Source: Lachnospiraceae bacterium (lineage in GTDB: Bacteria; Bacillota; Clostridia; Lachnospirales; Lachnospiraceae). Taken from it: 64,000 nt of DNA. Positions 8,752 through 17,221 of this stretch are shown in pieces (position 1 is the first letter of the stretch; the number at the start of each line of letters is the position of its first letter). Made by a program: the position numbers and the translations under genes. A model generated the notes under the pieces. It ran no database searches. It saw only the letters and a list, made by a program, of their open reading frames with translations, and was not told where the DNA came from. The stretch covers positions 26,934-90,933 of the forward strand of contig JAFQVJ010000040.1 in NCBI GenBank assembly GCA_017408025.1. The letters are read 5' to 3'.

Positions 8752-10630
8752 TAAGCTGATTTTTGTAGAATAGTTCATCATTTGTATCTCCGATAAGTCC
8801 AGCTATGCATATACATCGATTCAACTCGCATTTGTAGTCAAAGCCCTGCTTTTTGCTTTCATTATTATTCCATGCTTTATCGTAGATACTTTGATGTACT
8901 ATCATAAATCTGTGCATTCTAAGTGATATTCTTATTAACTTATCTGCCACCTCATTGGCTTCATCGAATCTTCTTAAGTCACCAAGTAAACTAGACATAT
9001 AACTCATTATCAACTCATATATTGCTATTCTTCCATCCTCTAGACCCTCTTTTTCCCATTCCTTACAATAGTCCCATATTTTTTTTATATATTTGTAGGC
9101 ATCCTCATGTTGTCCGCTTTCATTATAAATTAAAGACATTTGATGAATAAGATTTACTTCTCTTGTCGTTAAAAATATCTGACCGTCGCATGCAAATACA
9201 TCTTCCAAATTTATTGTCTTATTTAATGCTCTTTGTAATATATTCATACACTCTGCCGCTTCTATCCTTTTCGTTAACCACTTATTTCTAGTATCCGTCA
9301 ATGCCAATACCTGCTCATTAATTGGATGTATATTATTCTTAAGCTTTTTCTTTAATTTCACCAAAAGCTTATCCACATCATCAAGCTTATATGAATTAGC
9401 AGCAAATCGAATTTCTTCATATAACTCTACTACTTCCTTATTACCCGTAACTATTCCCATATTTATATAATCTGGATATAAACCTAATCTTCTAAACAGC
9501 TCTTTGAATATGTATGTTTGAACAGCTACCTGTCCATTTTCTCCTCGCGACAAAGTTTTAACATCACATAAATCTCCAGCTAACATCTTTTGTGTGACAT
9601 TCATCATACCTCTACGCACCCTTATTACATCTGGTATGCAATAAATGCCACTTTCTCTATATATGTAACAATCGTCGAGCAGATATGGTGATACTTTATA
9701 TTCTTCATACAACTCTTTTATTGTTTTTAATTTAAATTGCGTATCTGCAACAATACACTCACACTCTTTTATCTTGCTTGCATCATTTAGGTATTCTTTT
9801 AACTGCTGTCTTATATCGACAACCATTTCCATTAATTCTACAAAGTAAAACATCTTTTTTCTTTGTTTTATTATTAATAATGCTTCATCACAGAACCTTA
9901 ATAATTTTTCGTACGTTTCCTTTATATTTGAAACCTTCTCGCTCCGTACCAATTTCCTTATATCTTCATATAAACATACTACCAGCTTGGGATATACTTT
10001 TGTCATTGACGAATTTCCATAAGGTGCATGCTCTATATACCTGAAGAATTTTTCATACATCTCCCACAATTCCTCAACAGATTCAAAAGCTTTCTTTCTT
10101 CTCTTATACTCGACCGCAATGATAAATTCAACTGTAGATAACAAAATCTTATCTAAAGATGTTTCATCAATGCTGGGAACTGTGCATTTTAAAGCTGATT
10201 TATACATTTCACAGGCTATACCTTCATATTTCTGTTCATCTCTATGACGTATAATCTGTAACTCCATAAATGTACAAAATTGTTGTTGTAGGTTGTCTCT
10301 TCCATTTTTCTCAGATTTTCTACTAAATAAACAATATTCTTCTAATAGTTTTTCCGCTTCTAATAGTTCTCCCTTTTCAATTGCATTGATAATATCCATT
10401 CTTATCTTCCATACTATATAATCCGTATACTCAAGATATTTCTCATAACTACCATTATCAACACCTAGTCTTGCTAGCAGGCGTTTTATCGCTATTCTAT
10501 CCAGTACTCTATCCCCACGTTCCACCTTACTATACATATCTTTTGTACAGATACCTTGACATAAAGCTTCACATGTAATATTCTGTTCTCTTCTAGCCGA
10601 TACTAACATTTCCACTAACTTATCTTCCAT
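8741..10630 (-). CDS. Large XRE-type regulator with two HTH segments and helical repeats
   Basis: A 629-residue cytoplasmic protein. The start at 10630 is chosen because GGAGGAGGGG precedes that ATG; the longer frame adds 16 unlikely residues. An N-terminal XRE-like HTH covers about residues 5-58 (ARREQNITCEALCQG), helical TPR-like repeats follow, a second HTH lies near 334-384 (VIRVRRGMMNVTQKMLAGDL), and more repeats run to the end. This resembles RRNPP peptide-sensing regulators but with a duplicated DNA-binding part. It is a paralogue of the regulator at 60664-62463: both share the order HTH-repeats-HTH-repeats and a CT[VI]P motif in the first repeat block. It heads module I. Confidence 0.8.
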   Translation of the reverse strand: MEDKLVEMLVSARREQNITCEALCQGICTKDMYSKVERGDRVLDRIAIKRLLARLGVDNGSYEKYLEYTDYIVWKIRMDIINAIEKGELLEAEKLLEEYCLFSRKSEKNGRDNLQQQFCTFMELQIIRHRDEQKYEGIACEMYKSALKCTVPSIDETSLDKILLSTVEFIIAVEYKRRKKAFESVEELWEMYEKFFRYIEHAPYGNSSMTKVYPKLVVCLYEDIRKLVRSEKVSNIKETYEKLLRFCDEALLIIKQRKKMFYFVELMEMVVDIRQQLKEYLNDASKIKECECIVADTQFKLKTIKELYEEYKVSPYLLDDCYIYRESGIYCIPDVIRVRRGMMNVTQKMLAGDLCDVKTLSRGENGQVAVQTYIFKELFRRLGLYPDYINMGIVTGNKEVVELYEEIRFAANSYKLDDVDKLLVKLKKKLKNNIHPINEQVLALTDTRNKWLTKRIEAAECMNILQRALNKTINLEDVFACDGQIFLTTREVNLIHQMSLIYNESGQHEDAYKYIKKIWDYCKEWEKEGLEDGRIAIYELIMSYMSSLLGDLRRFDEANEVADKLIRISLRMHRFMIVHQSIYDKAWNNNESKKQGFDYKCELNRCICIAGLIGDTNDELFYKNQLTSL

Positions 10631-10716
10631 CTTTCCCCTCCTCCATATAATTATTATAGTTTTGCATATTATATACATTTTAACACATTATCGCTATAAG
10701 CACTACAACAAAAGAA

Positions 10717-10769
10717 AAGCGTTGCATTCTGCGATTATCCATTTTGTATAACCACAGAAAGCAACGCTT
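10717..10769 (-). terminator. Terminator of metK
   Basis: The inverted repeat AAGCGTTGC...GCAACGCTT, extended by TTCTG/CAGAA around a single unpaired position, lies 23 bp after the metK stop. A T-rich stretch follows in the metK direction. Confidence 0.7.
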
Positions 10770-10791
10770 ATGCTTTTATTTTTTCTTTTAA

Positions 10792-11979
10792 TTATAATGC
10801 AGCCTTAAGTACATCCACCTTATCAAGCTTCTCCCAAGGTAAATCAAGGTCGTTACGCCCAAAATGACCATAAGCAGCTGTCTGCTTGTAGATAGGTCTT
10901 CTAAGGTCCAACATCTTGATAATTCCAGCTGGGCGAAGATCAAAGTTTTCTCTGATGATTTCAACAAGCTTCTCATCTGAAAGCTTACCTGTTCCAAATG
11001 TATCTACCATGATAGATGTTGGGTATGCAACACCGATTGCATATGAAAGCTGAATCTCACACTTATCTGCAAGTCCTGCAGCTACGATATTCTTGGCAAC
11101 ATATCTGGCAGCGTATGCAGCTGAACGGTCAACCTTTGTACAATCCTTTCCAGAGAATGCACCACCACCATGTCTGGCATATCCGCCGTATGTGTCTACG
11201 ATAATCTTTCTTCCTGTAAGACCTGAATCACCATTTGGTCCACCGATAACAAATCTTCCTGTAGGATTGATGAAGAACTTTGTACTATCATTTATAAGCT
11301 CCTGTGGAAGAACTGGCTCGAATACATGCTTCTTGATATCTGCATGAATCTGCTCCTGTGTTACATCCTTATCATGCTGTGTTGAAAGTACAACTGCATT
11401 GAGGCTTACTGGCTTACCAGCCTCGTCATACTCTACTGTAACCTGTGTCTTTCCATCTGGACGAAGATATGGAAGTGTACCATTCTTTCTAACCTCTGTA
11501 AGCTTTCTTGCAAGCTTATGAGCAAGCGCTATAGGATATGGCATATATTCCTCTGTCTCGTTTGTAGCATAACCAAACATCATCCCCTGGTCTCCAGCAC
11601 CTATTGCATCCAACTCTGAATCTGTCATTGTATTCTCTTTAGCTTCCAATGCCTTATCAACACCCATAGCTATATCAGCTGACTGCTTGTCCAATGTAAC
11701 AAGAACTGCACATGAGTCTGCATCAAAGCCCATATCTGAATGTGTGTATCCAATCTCTCTAACTGTGTCTCTAACTATAGCTGGGATATCAACGTTTGCC
11801 TTACTTGTAATCTCTCCCATAACCATGACCATACCTGTTGTTGTACATGTCTCACAGGCAACACGGCTCATTGGATCCTGTGCCATCATGGCATCTAATA
11901 CTGCATCTGAAATAGCATCGCAAACTTTGTCTGGATGTCCTTCCGTAACTGACTCTGAAGTAAATAATCTTTTTTCCAT
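10792..11979 (-). CDS. metK: S-adenosylmethionine synthetase
   Basis: A 395-residue enzyme making S-adenosylmethionine from methionine and ATP. Signatures are [15 protein letters not shown] at the N-terminus, [12 protein letters not shown] near 120, the P-loop-like [19 protein letters not shown] near 270, and [19 protein letters not shown] near the C-terminus. The length matches the family. AAAGGAGAG lies a few bases before the ATG. The gene is monocistronic and preceded by a long leader containing a SAM-I riboswitch and its terminator, giving feedback control by its own product. Confidence 0.98.
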   Translation of the reverse strand: MEKRLFTSESVTEGHPDKVCDAISDAVLDAMMAQDPMSRVACETCTTTGMVMVMGEITSKANVDIPAIVRDTVREIGYTHSDMGFDADSCAVLVTLDKQSADIAMGVDKALEAKENTMTDSELDAIGAGDQGMMFGYATNETEEYMPYPIALAHKLARKLTEVRKNGTLPYLRPDGKTQVTVEYDEAGKPVSLNAVVLSTQHDKDVTQEQIHADIKKHVFEPVLPQELINDSTKFFINPTGRFVIGGPNGDSGLTGRKIIVDTYGGYARHGGGAFSGKDCTKVDRSAAYAARYVAKNIVAAGLADKCEIQLSYAIGVAYPTSIMVDTFGTGKLSDEKLVEIIRENFDLRPAGIIKMLDLRRPIYKQTAAYGHFGRNDLDLPWEKLDKVDVLKAAL

Positions 11980-12006
11980 TTGTACTCTCCTTTTTTGATA
12001 TAATGC

Positions 12007-12062
12007 GATCCTTAGCGGAGCGTTTTAATTGTATAGGGAATTTCGAAAAACTTTCCTATAGA
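12007..12062. repeat. Dispersed hairpin repeat, family A copy 1
   Basis: It begins GATCCTTAGCGGAGCG and continues into an imperfect hairpin around AATTTCGAAAAACTTTCC. The same block recurs at 18790, 23527 and, diverged, at 32482; the hairpin alone recurs at 12188. This copy lies 28 bp upstream of metK, inside its leader. Confidence 0.75.
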
Positions 12063-12187
12063 ACAAAGTGGACAAGTCCACTTCAACTCCATAAATCCCT
12101 CATTCACGAGGGACTTGCTCCACTTTGCGAGCCGAGCACGGTCAGCTTTAGCTGACATTTTCTTCTCGTGCGAGTGCTCATCTTATT
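12063..12187. other. Structured non-coding part of metK leader
   Basis: Between two family A hairpins are three further short inverted repeats: AAGTGGAC/GTCCACTT at 12066-12083, CCCTC/GAGGG around 12097-12112 and GTCAGC/GCTGAC at 12141-12156. No gene is visible. The tract begins and ends with repeat-family segments (GAGTGCTCATC precedes the next hairpin), so it looks like a composite insertion into the metK leader. Confidence 0.5.
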
Positions 12188-12230
12188 TTAATTGTATAGG
12201 AAAGTTCGAAGAACTTTCCTATACAATTAA
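12188..12230. repeat. Dispersed hairpin repeat, family A copy 2
   Basis: Perfect 20-bp arms (12188-12207 and 12211-12230, core GTATAGGAAAGTTC) with a 3-nt loop GAA. It is immediately downstream of the riboswitch terminator in the metK leader, and the CCTTAGCGGAGCG header found in other copies is missing. Confidence 0.8.
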
Positions 12231-12231
12231 G

Positions 12232-12263
12232 AAGTCCCGCTACACTTTTGTGTATCGGGACTT
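12232..12263 (-). terminator. Riboswitch-controlled terminator in metK leader
   Basis: The inverted repeat AAGTCCCG...CGGGACTT with inner pairs (TACAC/GTGTA region) lies about 20 nt after the SAM-I aptamer in the direction of metK and is followed by TTCTTAATT. It is the expected OFF structure when SAM is bound. Confidence 0.8.
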
Positions 12264-12282
12264 GAATTCAAGGTAATCAAAT

Positions 12283-12378
12283 CCTCTTATTGTTCGAATA
12301 CTCGCTCAGGTAGGCACCTTCCTTTCGGGGTTGCCGGGCTTCATAGATCCTTGTATCTCCACCACTCTGAATAAGAGA
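12283..12378 (-). ncRNA. SAM-I (S-box) riboswitch
   Basis: Read on the minus strand, the element begins CTCTTATTCAGAGTGGTGGAG, continues through ATGAAGCCCGGCAACC and AAGGAAGGTGCC, and closes with AATAAGAGG pairing to the opening CTCTTATT. These are the conserved P1, P2/kink-turn and J3/4 blocks of the S-box aptamer. It controls metK through the terminator at 12232-12263: bound SAM stops transcription. Confidence 0.95.
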
Positions 12379-12415
12379 AATCATTTTTATTTAATTATAT
12401 TTAATAACGATTAAT

Positions 12416-12444
12416 ACAATATAACATTGTATATGTAATGTCAA
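12416..12444 (-). promoter_or_regulatory. Promoter of the metK leader
   Basis: On the minus strand, TTGACA (12439-12444) and TATTGT (12416-12421) are 17 nt apart and lie about 38 nt before the riboswitch. Confidence 0.65.
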
Positions 12445-12484
12445 GATATTTAATGATTGTTTTTTTCAATATCCACTGGATATA

Positions 12485-13777
12485 TTATCCAACCTTAAGC
12501 TTGAACTTCTGCACTGCCTTGTCAGAATCCACTATCTCAACATTTCCGCCAAGCTTCTGAAGCTTCTTTTCAAACATTTCGTAGCCTCTCTTGATATAGT
12601 GAATATTGTCAATCATAGTATAGCCTTCTGCTGCCATACCAGCAATAACAAGTGCCGCACCTGCTCTCAAATCAAGAGCACTTACCTCTGCTCCAGTAAA
12701 GCGATCTATACCTTCTATAACTGCAATATTACCTTCAACCTTTATAGTTGCTCCCATCTTTGTAAGCTCATCCACATACTTAAATCTATTTTCAAAAAGA
12801 TTTTCTGTAATAGTACTTGTTCCATTTGCTAATGCCAATGCAACTGCCATCTGTGGCTGCATATCCGTCGGGAAACCTGGATATGGTAGTGTTCTAACGT
12901 TTGTTGCTTGAAGTGACGGATTTCCTATAACTCTTACTGCATCATCATACTCCTCAACAGTACATCCAATTTCATAAAGCTTGGCTGTTGTAGCCTCAAG
13001 ATGTTTTGGAATAACATTCTTCACAAGAACATCACCCTTTGTAATTGCTGCTGCAAGCATAAAAGTTCCAGCCTCAATCTGATCAGGTATTACGGAATAT
13101 TCACTTCCATGAAGCTTCTCTACTCCCTTTATACGGATAACATCTGTTCCAGCACCCTTAATATTTGCACCCATGCTATTAAGCATATTTGCGATATCAA
13201 CAACATGTGGTTCCTTTGCAACATTTTCAAGCACAGTATTACCCTTTGCAAGAGTTGCTGCAAGCATAACATTAATAGTTGCACCTACTGTAACCACATC
13301 AAAGAAAATATGATTTCCTACAAGCTCATCGGCCTGAGCGATAATCATACCATGTTCAATCTTTATATCCGCTCCAAGAGCCTTAAATCCCTTAATATGC
13401 TGATCTATAGGTCTACTTCCTATGTTACAGCCACCCGGTAAGGATACCTCTGCCCTCTTATACTTACCAAGTAATGCTCCCACAAGATAGTATGAAGCTC
13501 TCATCTTCTTGATATATTCATTATCTGCTACTGTAGATGTAATAGTTTTACCACTGATATCAACACAGTGACGGTTTGTTCTCTTAACAGTTGCACCTAC
13601 TTCTGCTATGGCATCAATCAGTACATTCACGTCGCTAACATCTGGAAGATTGTCTATTGTAACTGTTTCGTCAGCCATAACTGCCGCTGCCAAAATACCA
13701 AGAGCCGCATTCTTCGCACCACTAATCTCTACCTCGCCTGCCAGTGGTGTGCCTCCTTTAATAATGTATTTTTCCAT
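12485..13777 (-). CDS. murA: UDP-N-acetylglucosamine 1-carboxyvinyltransferase
   Basis: This enzyme transfers enolpyruvate from PEP to UDP-GlcNAc, the first committed step of peptidoglycan synthesis. About 430 residues beginning MEKYIIKGGTPLAGEVEISG. The active-site loop reads SLPGGCNIGSRPIDQH, with the Cys that fosfomycin attacks, so this copy is the Cys type. Later blocks such as PYPGFPTDMQPQ and the C-terminal RAGAALVIAGMAAEG segment are also typical. Two tandem ATGs (13780 and 13777) follow the ribosome site GAGGTG; the second has better spacing and a TTG further upstream is rejected. In Bacillus murA lies near the atp operon and ywmB; here it is about 18 kb away. Confidence 0.97.
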   Translation of the reverse strand: MEKYIIKGGTPLAGEVEISGAKNAALGILAAAVMADETVTIDNLPDVSDVNVLIDAIAEVGATVKRTNRHCVDISGKTITSTVADNEYIKKMRASYYLVGALLGKYKRAEVSLPGGCNIGSRPIDQHIKGFKALGADIKIEHGMIIAQADELVGNHIFFDVVTVGATINVMLAATLAKGNTVLENVAKEPHVVDIANMLNSMGANIKGAGTDVIRIKGVEKLHGSEYSVIPDQIEAGTFMLAAAITKGDVLVKNVIPKHLEATTAKLYEIGCTVEEYDDAVRVIGNPSLQATNVRTLPYPGFPTDMQPQMAVALALANGTSTITENLFENRFKYVDELTKMGATIKVEGNIAVIEGIDRFTGAEVSALDLRAGAALVIAGMAAEGYTMIDNIHYIKRGYEMFEKKLQKLGGNVEIVDSDKAVQKFKLKVG

Positions 13778-13955
13778 CATACACCTCAATTTTTCAATTG
13801 TGCTTATATTATATAATTAAATGTTTCTATTTATGTCTATCATTTTATGCAAATTTCTAAAAATAGAGAATTTTTCTCATTAAAAGTACGAGCACAAAAG
13901 TACCCGTATCATTTTCATTATAACACAACTTTTCTATTTGTAAATAAAATATTTT

Positions 13956-14456
13956 TTACTGAAGCTTTTCCATTATTCTTGAGATAGTATCAGAGACGGA
14001 TTTACAGCCATTCTCATCAACAGTTATATCTGCATATTTTTCGTATAATGGTGTTCTTTCATCATATAAATCTTTCAATGTCTGTCCATCTTTGAGTGCT
14101 ACACCTCTACCCTTAAGATTGCCCACTCTTTCATTAATAGATTCATAATCTGCTTTTAGATACAATACAGTTCCAATTTCTTTTAGATGCTCCATAGCCT
14201 TTTCTCCATATATTACACTTCCCCCAGTAGCTATAATGCATTTTTCACACTCTATAGAAGCATTTACTCTATTTTCCACATCAATAAATCCTTCCAAGCC
14301 CTTTTCTTCCATAATTTCACATAAAAGCTTCCCTTCCTGCTCCTGTATCAATAAATCTGAATCAACAAATCTATATCCAAGTATCTTTGCTAAAACTACT
14401 CCTACACTACTTTTACCTACGCCTGGCATTCCTATTAGTACTATATTATTTTTCAT
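13956..14456 (-). CDS. aroK: Shikimate kinase
   Basis: A 166-residue NMP-kinase-fold enzyme that phosphorylates shikimate in the aromatic amino acid pathway. The Walker A motif is GMPGVGKSSVG, followed by FVDSD (substrate-binding Asp of the DxD motif), an Arg in the ENRVN helix position, the GGS motif (ATGGSVIY) and LKGRGVAL in the lid with its conserved Arg. It is a stand-alone gene between murA and the divergent pgsA, not in an aro cluster. The start has AAAGGATAT upstream. Confidence 0.93.
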   Translation of the reverse strand: MKNNIVLIGMPGVGKSSVGVVLAKILGYRFVDSDLLIQEQEGKLLCEIMEEKGLEGFIDVENRVNASIECEKCIIATGGSVIYGEKAMEHLKEIGTVLYLKADYESINERVGNLKGRGVALKDGQTLKDLYDERTPLYEKYADITVDENGCKSVSDTISRIMEKLQ

Positions 14457-14562
14457 AATGGCTATATCCTTTCAACACGATTTCTTTTCTATTCTATCAC
14501 ATATAATTTATTTTTCATATTATATCTTAATATCATTAATTCGCATTGATTTATCCGTTTAT

Positions 14563-14591
14563 TTGACATTTGCAACTAAAAGGATTATAAT
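14563..14591 (+). promoter_or_regulatory. Consensus promoter of pgsA
   Basis: TTGACA (14563-14568) and TATAAT (14586-14591) are separated by exactly 17 nt and lie about 55 nt before the pgsA start. This is a full match to the vegetative sigma-A consensus. Confidence 0.85.
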
Positions 14592-14644
14592 ATGTCCTAG
14601 TTTTTTCTTCCCTTTTATGGGACAAACATAAGAAAGGAGCCATT

Positions 14645-15250
14645 ATGAAAGGCCGACCAAGAAAACAGGATTTGATAAACATTCCTAATGTACTATGCTA
14701 TATTCGTATATTGCTCGTTCCATTTTTTGTTTATCTATTTATAGAAGAATATTATTGGCAATCTGCTGTTGTTGTCATGGTAGCAGCTGCAACTGATGTT
14801 GTTGACGGGTGGATTGCACGACACTTTAACATGGTTACAGACTGGGGTAAATTTATTGACCCGCTGGCTGACAAGCTTATGCAGTTTGCAATGTTAGCCA
14901 TGGCTATACTTAAAAATCCATGGGTTTGGATTCTCATAGGATTATTTGTACTCAAAGAAGTGGTCATGTTAGTTGTTGGCTTATACATATATCACAAGGG
15001 TGATAATTTAAATGGTGCAATGTGGTGTGGAAAGCTTTGTACAGTTGTTTTAGATGCAAGCTTATTGTCTATTATCGCATTTCCGCCAAGCATCATTGTA
15101 GACGAGGTTGTCTGGATACTTATAGCTATTTGCTCCGGATTTCTTATTATGTCCTTCGTAGTCTACATGAATGCATATAAAAAACTGTATCGAGAAATGA
15201 AAGCTGACGGTACGATTAGCGACAATGAAATACATAAAAACAATAACTAA
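14645..15250 (+). CDS. pgsA: CDP-diacylglycerol--glycerol-3-phosphate 3-phosphatidyltransferase
   Basis: A 201-residue integral membrane enzyme that makes phosphatidylglycerophosphate, the precursor of phosphatidylglycerol and cardiolipin. The CDP-alcohol phosphatidyltransferase signature is present as DVVDGWIAR, then a spacer, then GKFIDPLADK, supplying the four metal-binding Asp residues. Four or five hydrophobic helices follow. The basic C-terminus ends in NNN. GAAAGGAG lies just before the ATG, and a consensus promoter drives it. Related CDP-alcohol transferases have the same motif, but the opening NIPNVLCYIRILLVP fits PgsA best. Confidence 0.92.
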   Translation: MKGRPRKQDLINIPNVLCYIRILLVPFFVYLFIEEYYWQSAVVVMVAAATDVVDGWIARHFNMVTDWGKFIDPLADKLMQFAMLAMAILKNPWVWILIGLFVLKEVVMLVVGLYIYHKGDNLNGAMWCGKLCTVVLDASLLSIIAFPPSIIVDEVVWILIAICSGFLIMSFVVYMNAYKKLYREMKADGTISDNEIHKNNN

Positions 15251-15259
15251 TTAAATGCA

Positions 15260-15292
15260 AAATGGTATGTTCAAGTAGAGAACATACCATTT
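15260..15292. terminator. Bidirectional terminator
   Basis: A perfect 13-bp stem (AAATGGTATGTTC with its complement, 7-nt loop) lies between the convergent pgsA and flavin-reductase genes, 10 nt after the pgsA stop. Confidence 0.8.
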
Positions 15293-15296
15293 ATTA

Positions 15297-15881
15297 CTAT
15301 TTGCTTCTTTTTTTAACATGTTTTTTCTTTACACTATAACCAAAGGTTCCAAGCTTTTCACCCATACTATAGTATTCTCCATGAGAATATACAATTGGGT
15401 CAGCTTTTGATAAATCAAATTTTCCTTTTTCATCCATATATTTTTTGTCTGCATGGACTGCCACCACTTGTGCAACAAACATATGGTGAGAGCCAAGCTC
15501 TTCAATTTTTACAACCTTGCATTCGATATTTACAGGACTTTCCTTTATAAGCGGCACACTGACCTCTGATGGCTCTTCCCTTGTAAGCGCCAGTTCTTTA
15601 AATTTATCTACATCACGGCCCGAACGAACACCACAGTAATCTGTTGCGTATGTCAATTCCTTTGTGGTGAGATTAATAACAAATTCGCCTGTTTCTTTTA
15701 TAATATTATACGAATAACGCTCTGGTCTAACTGATATATATGCCATGGCTGGATTGGTGCAGATAGTTCCTGTCCAGGCTATGGTGATAATATTATCGTT
15801 TCCTGCCTTATCCCTACATGTCACCATCACTGCCGGTATAGGATAAACCATATTGCCTGCTTTCCAAATTTCCTTTGCCAT
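15297..15881 (-). CDS. Flavin reductase family (FMN-binding split barrel) protein
   Basis: A 194-residue protein of the FMN-binding flavin reductase-like family. The opening YPIPAVMVTCRDKAGNDNIITIAWTG segment and the following PERYSYNIIKETGEFVINL block are the FMN-binding parts. GVRSGRDVDKF in the middle and GSHHMFVAQVVAVH later are also family-like. Such proteins reduce flavins or act as NAD(P)H-flavin oxidoreductases; the substrate is not determined. It is 14 bp downstream of the 383-residue membrane protein gene and probably cotranscribed with it. AAAAGGAG precedes the ATG. Confidence 0.88.
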   Translation of the reverse strand: MAKEIWKAGNMVYPIPAVMVTCRDKAGNDNIITIAWTGTICTNPAMAYISVRPERYSYNIIKETGEFVINLTTKELTYATDYCGVRSGRDVDKFKELALTREEPSEVSVPLIKESPVNIECKVVKIEELGSHHMFVAQVVAVHADKKYMDEKGKFDLSKADPIVYSHGEYYSMGEKLGTFGYSVKKKHVKKRSK

Positions 15882-15895
15882 GTTTATTCTCCTTT

Positions 15896-17047
15896 TTACT
15901 CCGTTGCTTCTTCCTTTTTACTATAATCTATACACGTCATATTCAATGTATTACAGTACCAGTTTTCTCCTTCTTTTATAAAATGAAGTGTGACACTGCT
16001 ACTGCTTGTACCTTCATATTTCTCTCTTACACCACCCTTGCTATTTCGTTTTCCTCTGGCGCTAAAGGTGCATTCAAAGGAAATCGTCACATCAGCCTCA
16101 TATGGATACGAATAATCAAATACATCATAGTTAAATGATGTGAACTCCATGCTATTAAGTGTTGAACCATCTTCCGGTTTGATAGCAGCAAGCATATTAT
16201 CATAGACCGATGTAAGCATAGATATAGTTGCCTCATCCTGTTTAAAGTATGAACTTACATTATCGATTCCGCTTTCACTAAATATAGCTGAATACATCCC
16301 CACAACAATATCCTGGGAACTCTGCTTGATTTCTTCTGCTTTGTCTTGCGCTAACTGTAGTTCTTCCACATCCAACACATATGACGAATTATTTTCTGTC
16401 CAGGATACCTCTGCTTCAACTACCTCAAGACCGTCCTTCTGAACATACACCACATGTTTCCCCTTAAATAAACGTGGTATAACATATGTATCATTACCTG
16501 CTACTTCATCTTTTTCTATGTTAGCATTATCAAGAGTAATCTCTATTCCATCTACATATACAGTAAAGCCTGATGGTACTGTAAATGTACTGTCTTCTAT
16601 AATCATTTCATCAATATCAAGCTTCCACTTTGGAAAAAAAATATATGTTTTTTCATCCTTTTCTTGAAAATCAAGTGTGGATTTATGCGTTTCACCATCT
16701 TTGGTTTTGTAGACTATACTCACTTTAGCCTCATCATCTTCCTCTGTTATCTCCTCTATGACTATATCGTCCTCACTGATTTCCCCATACATATTTTCAG
16801 CCATATCATTGAAAGACACTTCATTTATAAAATCATTATCTATAACCTCTGCATAATTGTAAAACGCAGTCCAATTATTATCATTAAAATATTCAACTGC
16901 TTCATCAACATATTTATCAACAGCATTTGCCTTGTTAAGTCCTAACATTATGCCTATAAATGCGGATAGCAACAATAACATAAACGATCCTAACAAATGC
17001 ATTATCGATGATTTTTTTCTCTTTAAGAAACTAGCAATCTTGTTCAT
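15896..17047 (-). CDS. Membrane-anchored extracytoplasmic protein, unknown function
   Basis: A 383-residue protein with a basic N-terminus, one transmembrane helix at about residues 17-38 (LLGSFMLLLLSAFIGIMLGL) and an acidic extracytoplasmic part. The region near 45-150 looks like a small NTF2-like fold, followed by a carboxypeptidase-regulatory-like beta segment (GFTVYVDGIEI, then GKHVVYVQKDGLEV) and a second NTF2-like segment at the end. This layout resembles TcaA/YvbJ-like envelope proteins but lacks their zinc ribbon. That resemblance is inference. It heads a two-gene leftward unit with the flavin reductase. Confidence 0.65.
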   Translation of the reverse strand: MNKIASFLKRKKSSIMHLLGSFMLLLLSAFIGIMLGLNKANAVDKYVDEAVEYFNDNNWTAFYNYAEVIDNDFINEVSFNDMAENMYGEISEDDIVIEEITEEDDEAKVSIVYKTKDGETHKSTLDFQEKDEKTYIFFPKWKLDIDEMIIEDSTFTVPSGFTVYVDGIEITLDNANIEKDEVAGNDTYVIPRLFKGKHVVYVQKDGLEVVEAEVSWTENNSSYVLDVEELQLAQDKAEEIKQSSQDIVVGMYSAIFSESGIDNVSSYFKQDEATISMLTSVYDNMLAAIKPEDGSTLNSMEFTSFNYDVFDYSYPYEADVTISFECTFSARGKRNSKGGVREKYEGTSSSSVTLHFIKEGENWYCNTLNMTCIDYSKKEEATE

Positions 17048-17146
17048 TTCCTATTCCTACCTCTATATTTTCATTATTATATAACATTTCTATACGTTCC
17101 AAGTATACTACATTTTTTCATTCATTCAAAGATATTTATTCACTTC

Positions 17147-17175
17147 TTGTGCATTTATATAAAATAATGTATACT
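17147..17175 (+). promoter_or_regulatory. Promoter of the sigma-like gene
   Basis: TTGTGC (17147-17152) and TATACT (17170-17175) are 17 nt apart and lie 46 nt before the start at 17222. Confidence 0.5.
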
Positions 17176-17221
17176 TTAGGATACAAAATTGTTATTTAAC
17201 TATGAAAGGTATTATTAAATT

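Noticed and set aside
13001-13441. 146-codon open frame on the plus strand opposite murA
   Set aside because: It is antisense to a well-conserved gene, Cys/His/Asn-rich in a way typical of reversed coding sequence, and has no ribosome site or family motif.
13778-13789. TTG start for murA four codons upstream
   Set aside because: The TTG overlaps the ribosome site GAGGTG; the ATG at 13777 is well placed and gives the standard MEKYIIKGG N-terminus.
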